Positions 32,725 through 41,787 are shown, counted from the first letter of the stretch. The stretch: DNA of 64,000 nucleotides from Arthrobacter sp. Soil764 (GCF_001428075.1 NZ_LMSI01000021.1:38947-102946); one strand, 5' to 3'. Notes: generated by a model from the letters alone, not told the origin. Translations and numbers: made by a program.

Positions 32725-34083
32725 GTGTCCATCCCAAACACTGAAACAACGTCCACGTCCGACGAGGCCGCTGCCCGCACTGCCGAAAAACCCGGAAAGG
32801 ACGGCACGCAACGGCGCACCGCCGTCCGCTGGAAAATGTTCCTGCTCCTGCTCGTCCTGGTTGCCGTCAACTACATCGACCGCGGCTCCATTTCGGTCGC
32901 ACTGCCCATCATCCAAAAGGAATTCAATCTCGCCCCGGAGCTTGTGGGCCTGCTGCTTTCCGCCTTCTTCTGGACCTACGCCCTCATGCAGATCCCCGTG
33001 GGCCTGCTCATCGACAAGTTCGGTCCCCGCAAGGTAATGACCGCCTCCTGCGTCGGCTGGGGCGCGGCAACTGCCGCGTCAGGGATGGCCGGAGGCTTCC
33101 TGAGCATGTTCATCGCCCGCCTCGGCATCGGCGTGACCGAAGCAGGTGTCATGCCGGCCGGCGGCAAGCTCAACGCCATCTGGATGCACAAGTCGGAGCG
33201 CGGCCGCGGAGCCACCATCCTGGACGCCGGCGCCCCGCTGGGTGCAGGCCTTGGCGGCATCCTCATCGCCGGCCTCATCGCAGCAACGGGCAGTTGGCGC
33301 AGTTCGTTCGTGATCGCCGGCGCCGCAACAGTCCTGATGGGCCTGGCCGTCTGGTGGTACGTCCGCGACAACCCGCGGCAGCATCGCGGTGTCAATGCCG
33401 CCGAAGCCGATTACATCGAAGCGTCGCACGCTGCCGAGGATGCCGAAGCCCAGCTCGACGGCAGCCAGGGCAAGCGCGCGCTGCTCCCCTACCTTAAGTT
33501 CCGCTCCTTCTGGGCGATGTGCTTCGGCTGGCTCGGCTTCAATGGAGTGTTCTATGGCCTGCTGACCTGGGGCCCGCTCTACCTCGCCCAGGCCAAGGGC
33601 TTCGACTTGAAGACCATCGGCTGGTCCACCTTCGTCATCTTCGGTGCCGGCTTCGTGGGTGAAATCCTGGGCGGCACCATTGCTGACAAGTGGCGTGCGT
33701 CCGGCGCCTCAGCCAACCGGGTGATGCGCACCCTCCTGGGCATCTCCAGCGCCGTGGTGATCGGCGGCCTGGTGGGCGTCACCGTGGTCCCGGACCCCAC
33801 CACCGCGGTGGTCCTGCTCTCCCTCGTCATGTTCTTCCTGCGCTGGGTCGGCCTGTTCTGGAGCATCCCGTCCATCCTCGGCGGCCGCACCAACGCAGGC
33901 GTGCTGGGCGGTGCCATGAACTTCAGCGGCAACATCTCCGGGTTCGTCACTCCAATCGCCGTCGGCCTGATCGTGGGTGCCACCGGCTCCTACACGTGGG
34001 CGCTGCTGTACTTCGTGGGTTCGGCGGTGATCATGGGCGCATCAGTCCTCACCCTGAACTACAACAAGCGGCTTCCTGTCTAA
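32725..34083 (+). CDS. MFS transporter (anion:cation symporter type)
   Basis: A 452-residue, 12-span major facilitator, first gene of the operon. The early motif RWKMFLLLLVLVAVNYIDRGS and the loop DKFGPRKVMTASC match the ACS family (hexuronate, phthalate, tartrate and related organic acids). AAGGAG at 32714-32719 marks the GTG at 32725; the frame stays open further upstream into the operator but has no ribosome site there. It probably imports the acidic substrate that the downstream enzymes degrade. Confidence 0.9.
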   Translation: MSIPNTETTSTSDEAAARTAEKPGKDGTQRRTAVRWKMFLLLLVLVAVNYIDRGSISVALPIIQKEFNLAPELVGLLLSAFFWTYALMQIPVGLLIDKFGPRKVMTASCVGWGAATAASGMAGGFLSMFIARLGIGVTEAGVMPAGGKLNAIWMHKSERGRGATILDAGAPLGAGLGGILIAGLIAATGSWRSSFVIAGAATVLMGLAVWWYVRDNPRQHRGVNAAEADYIEASHAAEDAEAQLDGSQGKRALLPYLKFRSFWAMCFGWLGFNGVFYGLLTWGPLYLAQAKGFDLKTIGWSTFVIFGAGFVGEILGGTIADKWRASGASANRVMRTLLGISSAVVIGGLVGVTVVPDPTTAVVLLSLVMFFLRWVGLFWSIPSILGGRTNAGVLGGAMNFSGNISGFVTPIAVGLIVGATGSYTWALLYFVGSAVIMGASVLTLNYNKRLPV

Positions 34084-34161
34084 GCTGACCCTCGCAGGGA
34101 AACTTGCAAACAATGCCCCGCAGCCGGGAGCAGTGCCGTACAAAAATCCGAATGGAGCATC

Positions 34162-34845
34162 ATGCTGACCGCCGAAGAGACCCAGGACAAGGACCGCCCC
34201 CTCCGCGAAACCGTCCGGGACACCCTCCGCACCAGGATTTTTGAAGGACACTACGCTCCCGGCACGCGGCTGGTGGAGCGCGACCTGGCAGCCGAATTCT
34301 CCGTCTCCCGGCTGCCGGTCCGCGAGGCCCTGCGCATGCTCCGCCAGGAAGGCCTCATCAGCGACCGAGGCGCACGCGGGGCTGAAGTGAGCAGCCTCAG
34401 CCCCAAGGACGTGGAGGACCTCTTCGACGTCCGCCAGTCCCTGGAAGTCCTGGCCTGCCGGCTCGCCGCCAAGCGGGCCACCAAAGCAGACCTCGCCTAC
34501 CTCAAGGGGCTGCTGGACAACGCGGAAGCCTTCCTGGCCAAGGGAGCGGTCATGGAGGCACACCGCTCCAACAGCGAGTTCCACGACGCCATCACCGCCA
34601 TTGCTGACAACAACTTCCTCAAATCCGCCCTGGAACCCCTCCAGGGCCGGATGCACTGGCTGTTCCGGCACGTCAGCGACCTGCCCGAACTCATCCGCGA
34701 ACACCGCGACCTGTACGCCGCCATTGCCAGCGGCGATCCGGACAAGGCAGCCGCCCAGTCCGCATCACACATCGGAAAGTACCGGGACCAGTTCCCCGAG
34801 GACTTCCAGAAGACCGAACCAGAATTCCACCGGAAGAGAAAATGA
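34162..34845 (+). CDS. GntR family regulator with FCD domain
   Basis: A 227-residue regulator. The N-terminal winged helix includes RIFEGHYAPGTRLVERDLAAEF and VSRLPVREALRMLRQEGL (about residues 26-65). The C-terminal all-helical FCD effector domain runs from about 85, with likely metal ligands in HRSNSEFHDAI. The second gene of the operon, it most likely represses from the TTGGGATCCCAA palindrome at 32561. Its stop overlaps the next start by 4 nt (ATGA). Confidence 0.92.
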   Translation: MLTAEETQDKDRPLRETVRDTLRTRIFEGHYAPGTRLVERDLAAEFSVSRLPVREALRMLRQEGLISDRGARGAEVSSLSPKDVEDLFDVRQSLEVLACRLAAKRATKADLAYLKGLLDNAEAFLAKGAVMEAHRSNSEFHDAITAIADNNFLKSALEPLQGRMHWLFRHVSDLPELIREHRDLYAAIASGDPDKAAAQSASHIGKYRDQFPEDFQKTEPEFHRKRK

Positions 34846-35630
34846 AACTCCTGGTCATCAACCCCAACATCAGCGCGGATGTCACGGCGCTGATTGAATC
34901 CGAGGCGCTCCGATCCGCCTCCCCCGGCACCGAACTGCTGGTCCGGACGGCCGGCCACGGCGTGGAATACATCGAGACCCGCTTTGAATCGCTGATCGCC
35001 GCCGGTGCTGTAGCCGAGATCATCGCCGAACACACCCGCGCCGGCGCAGCCCGGGTGGATGCCGTGGTGGTGGCCGCCTTCGGCGACCCCGGCATGCCGG
35101 CCCTGAAGGAACTGGCGGACGTGCCGGTCATCGGCATCACCGAGGCAGCACTGTGCGCAGCCGCACTCCAGGGCCACCGTTTCTCCATCATTGCCATCTC
35201 GGACCGGATCAAGCCCTGGTACCGGGAGTGTGTGGAGCAGTTCGGCCTCGCCGGGCGGCTGGCCTCCATCCGTTCCATCAATGACTCCCTGAACAGCATC
35301 GCCGCCGTGCAGCAGGACTTTCGGGAAACCCTGCTGGCACTCAGCCGGCAGGCCGTGGCTGAGGACGGCGCCGACGTCGTCATCCTTGCCGGCGCGCCGC
35401 TGGCCGGCCTTGCCCGCGAACTCAGGGGGCAGATTCCCGTCCCTGTGGTGGACGGGATCTCCGCCGGCGTCCGCATGGCCGAGGCGGTCGCCGCACTCCA
35501 GTCCGGTCCGCACCGCGCCGGCGCCTTCGCCCCACCCCCGGCCAAGGACCGCAAGGGCCTGTCAGGGACCCTGGACGCAGCCCTCGCCGCCCGCCAGGAG
35601 CATGCCGGCACTTCCACGCCCACCGCCTAG
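34842..35630 (+). CDS. Asp/Glu/hydantoin racemase-family protein lacking both catalytic cysteines
   Basis: A 262-residue member of the Asp/Glu/hydantoin racemase superfamily, recognised from LLVINPNIS, FGDPGMPALKEL and VPVVDGISAGVRMAEA. In hydantoin and allantoin racemases two cysteines do the proton transfer. Here the first (usually CFGDPG) is Ala79 and the second (usually GCAGM) falls at Gly184 in AGAPLAG. A normal two-base racemase mechanism is therefore unlikely. It is co-translated with the GntR gene. It could be a decarboxylase, lyase or a regulatory relative. Confidence 0.8.
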   Translation: MKLLVINPNISADVTALIESEALRSASPGTELLVRTAGHGVEYIETRFESLIAAGAVAEIIAEHTRAGAARVDAVVVAAFGDPGMPALKELADVPVIGITEAALCAAALQGHRFSIIAISDRIKPWYRECVEQFGLAGRLASIRSINDSLNSIAAVQQDFRETLLALSRQAVAEDGADVVILAGAPLAGLARELRGQIPVPVVDGISAGVRMAEAVAALQSGPHRAGAFAPPPAKDRKGLSGTLDAALAARQEHAGTSTPTA

Positions 35631-35660
35631 CCACAGCCCACCGACTTCAGGAGGACACCG

Positions 35661-37088
35661 ATGTCCCGCCAGCCTCAACTCGTCATTGCCAACGCCATCG
35701 TGGTGAACAGCCACGACCGCCAGGAAGCGCACGTCGTGGTGCAGGACGGGCGCATTGCCCGGCTCGTCGACGCCGCCCTGCCCGTCCCCGCGGCGGACAA
35801 CACCATCGACGCCACGGGCAAGCTCGTAATCCCCGGCGGCGTGGACGGACACTGCCACGTGGCCCAGGTGACCGGGCGCTTCCGCACCCTTGACGACTAC
35901 CGGACCACCTCCACCGCAGCGCTGTGGGGCGGAACCACCACCATCATCGATTTCGGCATTCCCCGCGACGCCCAGGAAACCCCGCTCGCCGCCGCCCTGC
36001 ACAAGAAGGAACTCGCCACACAGTCCCGCTGCGATGTTGCCCTCCACGGTTCCGTGGTCAGCTGGGACGAAACAGTGCCCTGGCAGCTTGGGCAGCTCGC
36101 AGCGGAAGGCATCAGGTCGGTGAAGATGTACACCACCAACCGCGGCAGCACCATGGCCGACGGCGACACCATCCTGAAGGTCATGCGGGAAATGGTGCGG
36201 CTGGACGGGTTGACCTACATCCATGCCGAGCACGATCCGATCATTGCCGACTGCACGGGGCAGCACGCCCAGGATGGCCGGATCGGCATCGAACACCTGC
36301 ACCGGACCCGGCCGGAGCTGGCTGAGGAGATCTCGGTCAAGGAAACCCTGGCCATGGCCGAATACACGGGCGCCCCGGTCTACTTCGTCCACCAGTCCAC
36401 GCCCGGGGCAGTCGACCTGGTGAGCGAGGCCCGGGACCGCGGGCTCCAGGCCTACTCCGAGACCTGCCCGCATTATGTGACGCTGGACGACTCCGTCTAC
36501 GGCTCGAGATTCCCCGAGTGGTTCGCCTGCTGCCCGCCCATGCGCAGCGCGGAAACGGTGGCCGCCCTCAAGGAGCGGCTGGTGTCAGGCGCCATCCACA
36601 CCATGTCCTCCGACCACTCCTGCTACGACCTGTCCCAGAAACGCGAGCGCACCGACGACGTGCGCGCCATGCCCCACGGCCTGCCCGGCGTGGAGACGCG
36701 GATGCCGGTCACTTTCACGGCCATGACGTCCGCCGGGGCAACCGTGGAGCAGTTCGTGGAGGCCTTCGCCGCAGCGCCTGCACGCATCAACGCCGTGCCC
36801 GGCAAGGGCCGCATCGCCGAGGGGTTCGACGCCGACCTGGTGGTTTTCGACCCCGCCGAGGAACGCACGGTGGACGGCTCAGCCCTGCACATGGGAACGG
36901 ACTTCTCGCCCTTCGACGGGAAGGCACTCACGGGCTGGCCCGCCGTCGTTGTGTCCAACGGGCGGGTGGTCCTGGACGCCGATGGCTTCCATGACCCCGG
37001 CGCCGTGGGCCGCTTCATCAACCGCGACGGCTTCCGGGAGCACCAGTCCGCTGCCCCCGAAGCCTCCCAGCTCACCGCCGCCCTCTAG
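35661..37088 (+). CDS. Dihydropyrimidinase/hydantoinase-like cyclic amidohydrolase
   Basis: A 475-residue TIM-barrel amidohydrolase with a full binuclear metal site. His64 and His66 (DGHCHVAQ), Lys155 (VKMYTT, the likely carboxylated lysine), His188, His244 and Asp318 (SSDHSCYD) are all present. It should open a cyclic amide or imide such as a hydantoin, dihydropyrimidine or barbiturate-like ring. AGGAGG precedes the ATG by 5-6 nt. No N-carbamoylase or ureidopropionase gene follows, which is unusual for a hydantoin pathway. Confidence 0.9.
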   Translation: MSRQPQLVIANAIVVNSHDRQEAHVVVQDGRIARLVDAALPVPAADNTIDATGKLVIPGGVDGHCHVAQVTGRFRTLDDYRTTSTAALWGGTTTIIDFGIPRDAQETPLAAALHKKELATQSRCDVALHGSVVSWDETVPWQLGQLAAEGIRSVKMYTTNRGSTMADGDTILKVMREMVRLDGLTYIHAEHDPIIADCTGQHAQDGRIGIEHLHRTRPELAEEISVKETLAMAEYTGAPVYFVHQSTPGAVDLVSEARDRGLQAYSETCPHYVTLDDSVYGSRFPEWFACCPPMRSAETVAALKERLVSGAIHTMSSDHSCYDLSQKRERTDDVRAMPHGLPGVETRMPVTFTAMTSAGATVEQFVEAFAAAPARINAVPGKGRIAEGFDADLVVFDPAEERTVDGSALHMGTDFSPFDGKALTGWPAVVVSNGRVVLDADGFHDPGAVGRFINRDGFREHQSAAPEASQLTAAL

Positions 37089-37096
37089 GAGCCACC

Positions 37097-37822
37097 ATGC
37101 CCGCAACCACACGCCCGCACAGGATCGGCATGATCGTGCCGTCCTCCAACACCTGCCTGGAACCCCAGACCTACCGCATCCTGGGTGGCCGCACCGACGT
37201 CACCGTGCACTTCACCCGGATTCCCGTCACCCGCATCGCCCTGGATGACTCCTCCGACCGCCAGTTCGACCCCGCAGTCATGCAGGAGTCAGCCGGGCTG
37301 CTGGCGACGGCGGATGTGGACGTGATTGCCTGGAACGGCACCTCTGGCTCGTGGCTGGGCTCGGCGCACGACCGGGCGCTGGCGGCCGGCATCACCGGCG
37401 CCACCGGCATCCCCGCCACCACCTCCACGCTCGCGTACCTTGAGGCCTTCCGGACCTTCGGTACGGAGCGGATCGGCTTGTTCACCCCGTACACCGAGGA
37501 CGTGAACCACCGGGTCATCGCGTCCTACGAGCGCGAGGGCATCAAGACCGTGGACCACCGGGCGCTGGGCCTCAGCGACAACGAATCCTTCGCCCGGGTC
37601 ACCGACGACGAAATGCGCCCGGGCTCCCGGGAGCTCGCTGCCGCGGCCCCCGACGCCCTGGTTTACCTGTGCACCAACCTTTACGGGGCCAACATCAGCG
37701 CAGAGATCGAGGACGCCACCGGCGTTCCGGTGCTGGACTCCGTGGCCGTCACCCTCTGGCACGCCCTGAAACTGGCAGGTGCGCCGCTGCTTGAGCCCCG
37801 ATGGGGGCGGCTGCTGGCCTAG
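37097..37822 (+). CDS. Arylmalonate-decarboxylase/maleate-isomerase-like protein
   Basis: A 241-residue protein of the same superfamily as the racemase-like gene. It opens with IGMIVPSSNT and ends GRLLA. Maleate isomerase uses two cysteines. Here the first position is Gly81 (WNGTSGSWLG) while the second is Cys192 (VYLCTNLYG). That Gly/Cys pairing is the one known from arylmalonate decarboxylase (Gly74/Cys188). I infer a decarboxylase of a substituted malonate, but isomerase remains possible. It is the last gene of the operon, 8 nt after the amidohydrolase. Confidence 0.72.
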   Translation: MPATTRPHRIGMIVPSSNTCLEPQTYRILGGRTDVTVHFTRIPVTRIALDDSSDRQFDPAVMQESAGLLATADVDVIAWNGTSGSWLGSAHDRALAAGITGATGIPATTSTLAYLEAFRTFGTERIGLFTPYTEDVNHRVIASYEREGIKTVDHRALGLSDNESFARVTDDEMRPGSRELAAAAPDALVYLCTNLYGANISAEIEDATGVPVLDSVAVTLWHALKLAGAPLLEPRWGRLLA

Positions 37823-37828
37823 CCGGCC

Positions 37829-38749
37829 TTACATCCGCAGGGTCAGGGCACCGGGCTCCATGGTCATGAGCACGTGCTTGCCCTCGCCCTCGTGGTCCCC
37901 GTCCAGCTGGTAGTCGTCCTTGTGTTCCAGCGTGATCTCCACGGTCTTGCCCTGGAAGTACTCCACGGCAGTGTCCTTGCCGCGGCCCTTGCCGATCATT
38001 CCCGCCACCACGGAGAGCCAGCCCAGCTTTCCGTGGTGGGGTGCCAGGACCGCGATGTCCAGCAGGCCGTCGTCCACCTTGGCATCAGGGAAGATCTCCA
38101 GGCCGCCCTGGACCTTGCCGCAGTTGCCCACCATCACGCTGCGGACCCCGCGGTGGACAGCCCTCTTGCCGTCAATCACCACGGTTGCCTTCACTGGTTT
38201 TCCGGGCAGGTTCCGGATCCCGGCGTCCACGTAGGCCAACCAGCCCACCTTGTGCTTCAGTTCCTGGTTGGTGTCCGCCATGATCGTGGCGTCATAGCCC
38301 ATGCCGGCCATCACCAGGAACATTTGGTCCTTGTCCGGATCGCTGCGGCGGGCGCGGACCACGTCGATCTTCCTTTCCGTGCCCACCAGGGCACCGGACA
38401 GGGCGCCGTCATAGTCGGTGACGTCGATGCCCAGGTTGCGCGCCAGGAGGTTGCCCGTTCCCAGCGGCAGCAAACCCATGGGAATGTCCCCGCCGGCCAG
38501 GACCTCGGCGACACACCGTACTGTCCCGTCGCCGCCGGCTGCGATCACCAGGTCGGCGCCCTGGGCCAGGGCTTCCTTCGCCTGCCCCACGCCGGGATCC
38601 TCCTCCGTGGTCTCGAACCAGAGGGTTTCGCCCCAGCCGTTCTCCTCGCAGTGCTTGGCCATGAGCTCCCGCACGTCGATGTCCACCGTCTTTGCGGGGT
38701 TGATGACGACGGCGGCACGTTTGGGGGAAGGGGAATGGTGGTCAGTCAT
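37829..38749 (-). CDS. Diacylglycerol/lipid kinase family protein
   Basis: A 306-residue cytoplasmic lipid kinase-like protein (DgkB/YegS family). The catalytic GGDGTVRCVAEVL is at about residues 71-83, followed by GLLPLGTGNLLARNLGI and AGMGYDATIM. The C-terminal beta domain ends VLMTMEPGALTLRM. It would phosphorylate diacylglycerol or a related lipid. It is convergent with the hydantoinase-type operon (6-nt gap). Confidence 0.9.
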   Translation of the reverse strand: MTDHHSPSPKRAAVVINPAKTVDIDVRELMAKHCEENGWGETLWFETTEEDPGVGQAKEALAQGADLVIAAGGDGTVRCVAEVLAGGDIPMGLLPLGTGNLLARNLGIDVTDYDGALSGALVGTERKIDVVRARRSDPDKDQMFLVMAGMGYDATIMADTNQELKHKVGWLAYVDAGIRNLPGKPVKATVVIDGKRAVHRGVRSVMVGNCGKVQGGLEIFPDAKVDDGLLDIAVLAPHHGKLGWLSVVAGMIGKGRGKDTAVEYFQGKTVEITLEHKDDYQLDGDHEGEGKHVLMTMEPGALTLRM

Positions 38750-38821
38750 GGCGTCCTCTGGTGGCGGATGGAAAGCAAGCTTCTGAAAGAAGAGTAACCC
38801 GCGCCTGGTGCCTTTCCGTGC

Positions 38822-40195
38822 CTACAGCGCCTTGACCGCACCCAGCACCTGGGCCAGGGAGTCCTTGGCGTCGCCGAATAGCAGGGACGTCTGCGGCTGG
38901 TACAGCAGGTCGTTCTCGATGCCGGCGAACCCCGGGCGCATGGATCGCTTGAGGAACACCACCTGCCGCGCCTCCGCCACCTCCAGGATAGGCATCCCGT
39001 AAATTGGCGAGCCGGACGAGGTCTTGGCTGCCGGGTTCACCACATCGTTGGCGCCCACCACCAGGGCCACGTCCGTGGTCTTGAACTCCGGGTTGATCTC
39101 GCCCATCTCCTTCAGCGACTCGTATGGAACGTTGGCCTCGGCCAGGAGCACGTTCATGTGGCCCGGCATGCGGCCGGCCACCGGATGGATGGCGAAATCC
39201 ACCTCGATGCCGCGGGCTTCCAGGGCCAGGGCCAGTTCGGCCGCCGTGTGCTGGCCCTGGGCCACGGCCAGGCCGTAGCCGGGGACGATGATCACCCGCT
39301 GGGCGTACCCCAAAAGAACAGCCACGTCCTCCGCCGACGACGAACGGACGGGACGCTCGCTGACGGCCGTTGACCCCGCCGTCGAACCTCCCCTGAAGGC
39401 CCCGAACAGGATGCCCGCCACGCTCCGGCCCATGGCGGCGGCCATGGCCCGGGTGAGGATGGTGCCCGAGGCCCCCACCAGGGTTCCTGCCACCACGAGC
39501 AGGACGTTGCCCAGCACCAGGCCGGACGCCGCGACAGCCAGGCCGGTGAAGGCGTTCAGCAGCGAGATGACGATGGGAACGTCTGCGCCGCCCACCGGCA
39601 GCACCAGCAGGACACCGGCGGCAAGGCCCAGGAGCAGCAACAGGACCGCAAGGGGCAGCGAACCGGTGACCACCACGGCCACGCCGGCGGCCACTGCGGC
39701 GAGCAGGACCACGGACATCACCACCGGCAGGCCCGGGAACACCACCGGCCGGGTGGTCATCAGTTCCTGCAGCTTGGCGAACGTGATGCCTGAACCCGCA
39801 AAGGAGACGGCACCCACCAGGAGCGTGAACACGATGGCCACCCGGACCCAGGGATCGTCCGAATGGGCCAGTTCCAGGAGGGCCACCAGTGCGGCCGCGC
39901 CGCCGCCCACCCCGTTGAACAGTGCCACCAGCTGCGGCATCTGCGTCATCTTCACGCGCCGGGCCACCGGTGCCGCCACCGCGCTGCCCACGGCGATGGC
40001 GCCCACAATCCAGGGAATGTTCTCCAGCCGGGCGGACAGGAACACGGTGGCGACGGCGATCAGCGCCCCGAGTGCGCCCACCAGGTTTCCCCGCCGGGCC
40101 GTCCGGGGGGAGCTGAGGCCGCGCAGGGCCAGGATGAAGCAGACCGCCGCGGCGAGGTAGAGCAGGGAGGTCCAGACGGGGTCGAGGAGGCTCAT
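38822..40195 (-). CDS. pntB: NAD(P) transhydrogenase beta subunit
   Basis: A 457-residue membrane subunit with about nine N-terminal spans and a C-terminal NADP(H)-binding domain. The NADP site shows VIIVPGYGLAVAQGQH, then HPVAGRMPGHMNVLLAEANVPY and VVGANDVVNPAA. It couples proton re-entry to reduction of NADP+ by NADH. It is last in the operon, overlapping pntAB by 4 nt. The much longer reading frame upstream of the ATG at 40195 is a shadow across pntAB. Confidence 0.95.
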   Translation of the reverse strand: MSLLDPVWTSLLYLAAAVCFILALRGLSSPRTARRGNLVGALGALIAVATVFLSARLENIPWIVGAIAVGSAVAAPVARRVKMTQMPQLVALFNGVGGGAAALVALLELAHSDDPWVRVAIVFTLLVGAVSFAGSGITFAKLQELMTTRPVVFPGLPVVMSVVLLAAVAAGVAVVVTGSLPLAVLLLLLGLAAGVLLVLPVGGADVPIVISLLNAFTGLAVAASGLVLGNVLLVVAGTLVGASGTILTRAMAAAMGRSVAGILFGAFRGGSTAGSTAVSERPVRSSSAEDVAVLLGYAQRVIIVPGYGLAVAQGQHTAAELALALEARGIEVDFAIHPVAGRMPGHMNVLLAEANVPYESLKEMGEINPEFKTTDVALVVGANDVVNPAAKTSSGSPIYGMPILEVAEARQVVFLKRSMRPGFAGIENDLLYQPQTSLLFGDAKDSLAQVLGAVKAL

Positions 40196-40512
40196 TTGCT
40201 GCCCGCCTTGGGTCCAGTGACGGTCCGGGCTGCGTCCTTCTTGGCGTGGAACATATGCAGCATCCGGTCCGTCACCACGAACCCGCCCACGAGGTTGGCG
40301 GTGGCAAGGACGACGGCGAGCAGCGCCACCGCCAGGACCCACGGGTCTGCTGCCTGGCCGGCCACAATGATGGCGCCGACCAGGATGATGCCGTGGATGG
40401 CATTGGCGCCGGACATCAGCGGCGTGTGCAGGGTGCTGGAGACCTTGGACACCACCTCGAAGCCGACGAATACCGCCAGTACCGTGATGGTCAGCAGGGC
40501 TGTTCCGTCCAT
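40192..40512 (-). CDS. pntAB: NAD(P) transhydrogenase alpha-2 (membrane) subunit
   Basis: A 106-residue, three-span membrane subunit corresponding to the C-terminal part of the single alpha chain of E. coli. The motif STLHTPLMSGANAIHGIILVGA is the conserved family core. A split alpha subunit is normal in many actinobacteria and in Rhodospirillum. Its start shares one base with the pntAA stop (TGATG) and its stop overlaps pntB. Confidence 0.93.
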   Translation of the reverse strand: MDGTALLTITVLAVFVGFEVVSKVSSTLHTPLMSGANAIHGIILVGAIIVAGQAADPWVLAVALLAVVLATANLVGGFVVTDRMLHMFHAKKDAARTVTGPKAGSK

Positions 40513-41720
40513 CAGAGCGCTCCTTCCTGCCGGGCCGAGGCCGTGGCGGGCTCCGCGGCACTGCGTGCCCTGGCCGCCAGCAGCTCCGCCGTGGGCTGGT
40601 GCCGCACCACGCCATCGTGGGTGAGGCAGGCGCCGGCCACCACTTCGTCGTCGAAATCCAGGTTCAGGGTGCCGGCGCCGTCATCGGCGCGGACCAGCAG
40701 GGCCAGCAGGTTGGCCACGTTCTTGGCGTAGAGGCGCGAAGCGTCCGAGGCCATGGCCGAAGCCGGGTCCTTGAGGCCCACCAGGGTGATGTGCCCGGTT
40801 CCGTCGGCGGTGGGAATCGGGATGTCCTGGCCCGGCACCGACCCTTCCACGTTGCCCCCGGATTCCGCGGCGAGGTCGATCACGACGGATCCCGGCCGCA
40901 TGCCCTGCACCATCTCCCGCGTCACCAAAAGGGGCGCCGGCCGCCCGGGGACTGCCGCCGTCGTAATCAATACGTCCGATTGCGCCACGTGGGGCGCCAG
41001 CAACTGCCGCTGCCGGGTGCCGGCGTCGGAACTCAGCTGCCGGGCGTAGCCGCCGGCCGCCTCCGCCGTCTCGAGATCCAGGCGGATGAAGGTGCCGCCC
41101 ATGGATGCGACCTCGTCCGCGGAGGCGGGGCGGATGTCGTTGGCGAAAACCCGGGCACCCAGGCGCTTCGCCGTGCCGATGGCCTGAAGTCCAGCCACTC
41201 CGGCCCCTAGCACCAGGACCCGGGCGGGCGGCACTGTCCCGGCGGCGGTCATGTACAGCGGGAAGAAGCGGGGCAGCCGGATGGCCGCCTCCAGCACGCA
41301 GCGGTACCCGGCCACCAGCGCCTGGGAGGTCAGGGCGTCCATGGACTGGGCGCGGGAAATGCGCGGCACCAGTTCCAGGGCGAAGGACGTCACCCCGTTG
41401 TCCGTAAGCGCCTGCACGGCCGGCAGCTCGGACGACGGCGACGCGAGCCCTACGGTGACGGTGCCCCTTTTCAGGGACGCGGCAGTGTGCGGGTCAAGGG
41501 GGCGGACGTGGGCAAGGATGTCGAGGGCGGCAATGTCCAGCTCCGGGACGACTGTGGCGCCGGCCTTTTGGTATTCCTGATCCGCGTGCCCGGCACCATC
41601 CCCTGCGCCGGTTTCCACCAGGACCTCCAGCCCCAAACCGGCCAGTTGCCTGACGGTGTCCGGAGTGGCGGCAACACGCCGCTCACCTTCCCGGCGTTCC
41701 CGCGGTATGCCCAGTTTCAC
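40512..41720 (-). CDS. pntAA: NAD(P) transhydrogenase alpha-1 (soluble NAD-binding) subunit
   Basis: A 402-residue NAD(H)-binding subunit related to alanine dehydrogenase. It starts VKLGIPRERREGERRVAATP, and the NAD site is VLVLGAGVAGLQAIGTAKRLGA (core GAGVAGLQA, about residue 175). GAGGAG lies 7 nt before the GTG at 41720. Order pntAA-AB-B with start/stop overlaps shows a tight operon. The complex supplies NADPH, which the adjacent aromatic catabolism (PobA) consumes. Confidence 0.94.
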   Translation of the reverse strand: MKLGIPRERREGERRVAATPDTVRQLAGLGLEVLVETGAGDGAGHADQEYQKAGATVVPELDIAALDILAHVRPLDPHTAASLKRGTVTVGLASPSSELPAVQALTDNGVTSFALELVPRISRAQSMDALTSQALVAGYRCVLEAAIRLPRFFPLYMTAAGTVPPARVLVLGAGVAGLQAIGTAKRLGARVFANDIRPASADEVASMGGTFIRLDLETAEAAGGYARQLSSDAGTRQRQLLAPHVAQSDVLITTAAVPGRPAPLLVTREMVQGMRPGSVVIDLAAESGGNVEGSVPGQDIPIPTADGTGHITLVGLKDPASAMASDASRLYAKNVANLLALLVRADDGAGTLNLDFDDEVVAGACLTHDGVVRHQPTAELLAARARSAAEPATASARQEGAL

Positions 41721-41746
41721 CCGGCAACTCCTCTTCCTCACAAGCA

Positions 41747-41766
41747 GTGCAGCGGCTCTGCTGCAC
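41747..41766. promoter_or_regulatory. Perfect hairpin/operator in the pnt leader
   Basis: GTGCAGC (41747-41753) and GCTGCAC (41760-41766) are perfect inverse complements with a 6-nt spacer, 27 nt before the pntAA start. A minus-strand TAGACT box at 41779-41784 could be the -10, which would place the dyad just after +1. Confidence 0.4.
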
Positions 41767-41787
41767 GCAGTTGGCTAGAGTCTAGGG

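Noticed and set aside
38822..40615. Longer pntB reading with a 140-residue N-terminal extension
   Set aside because: The extension is out-of-frame reading of pntAB; the true ATG at 40195 overlaps the pntAB stop.
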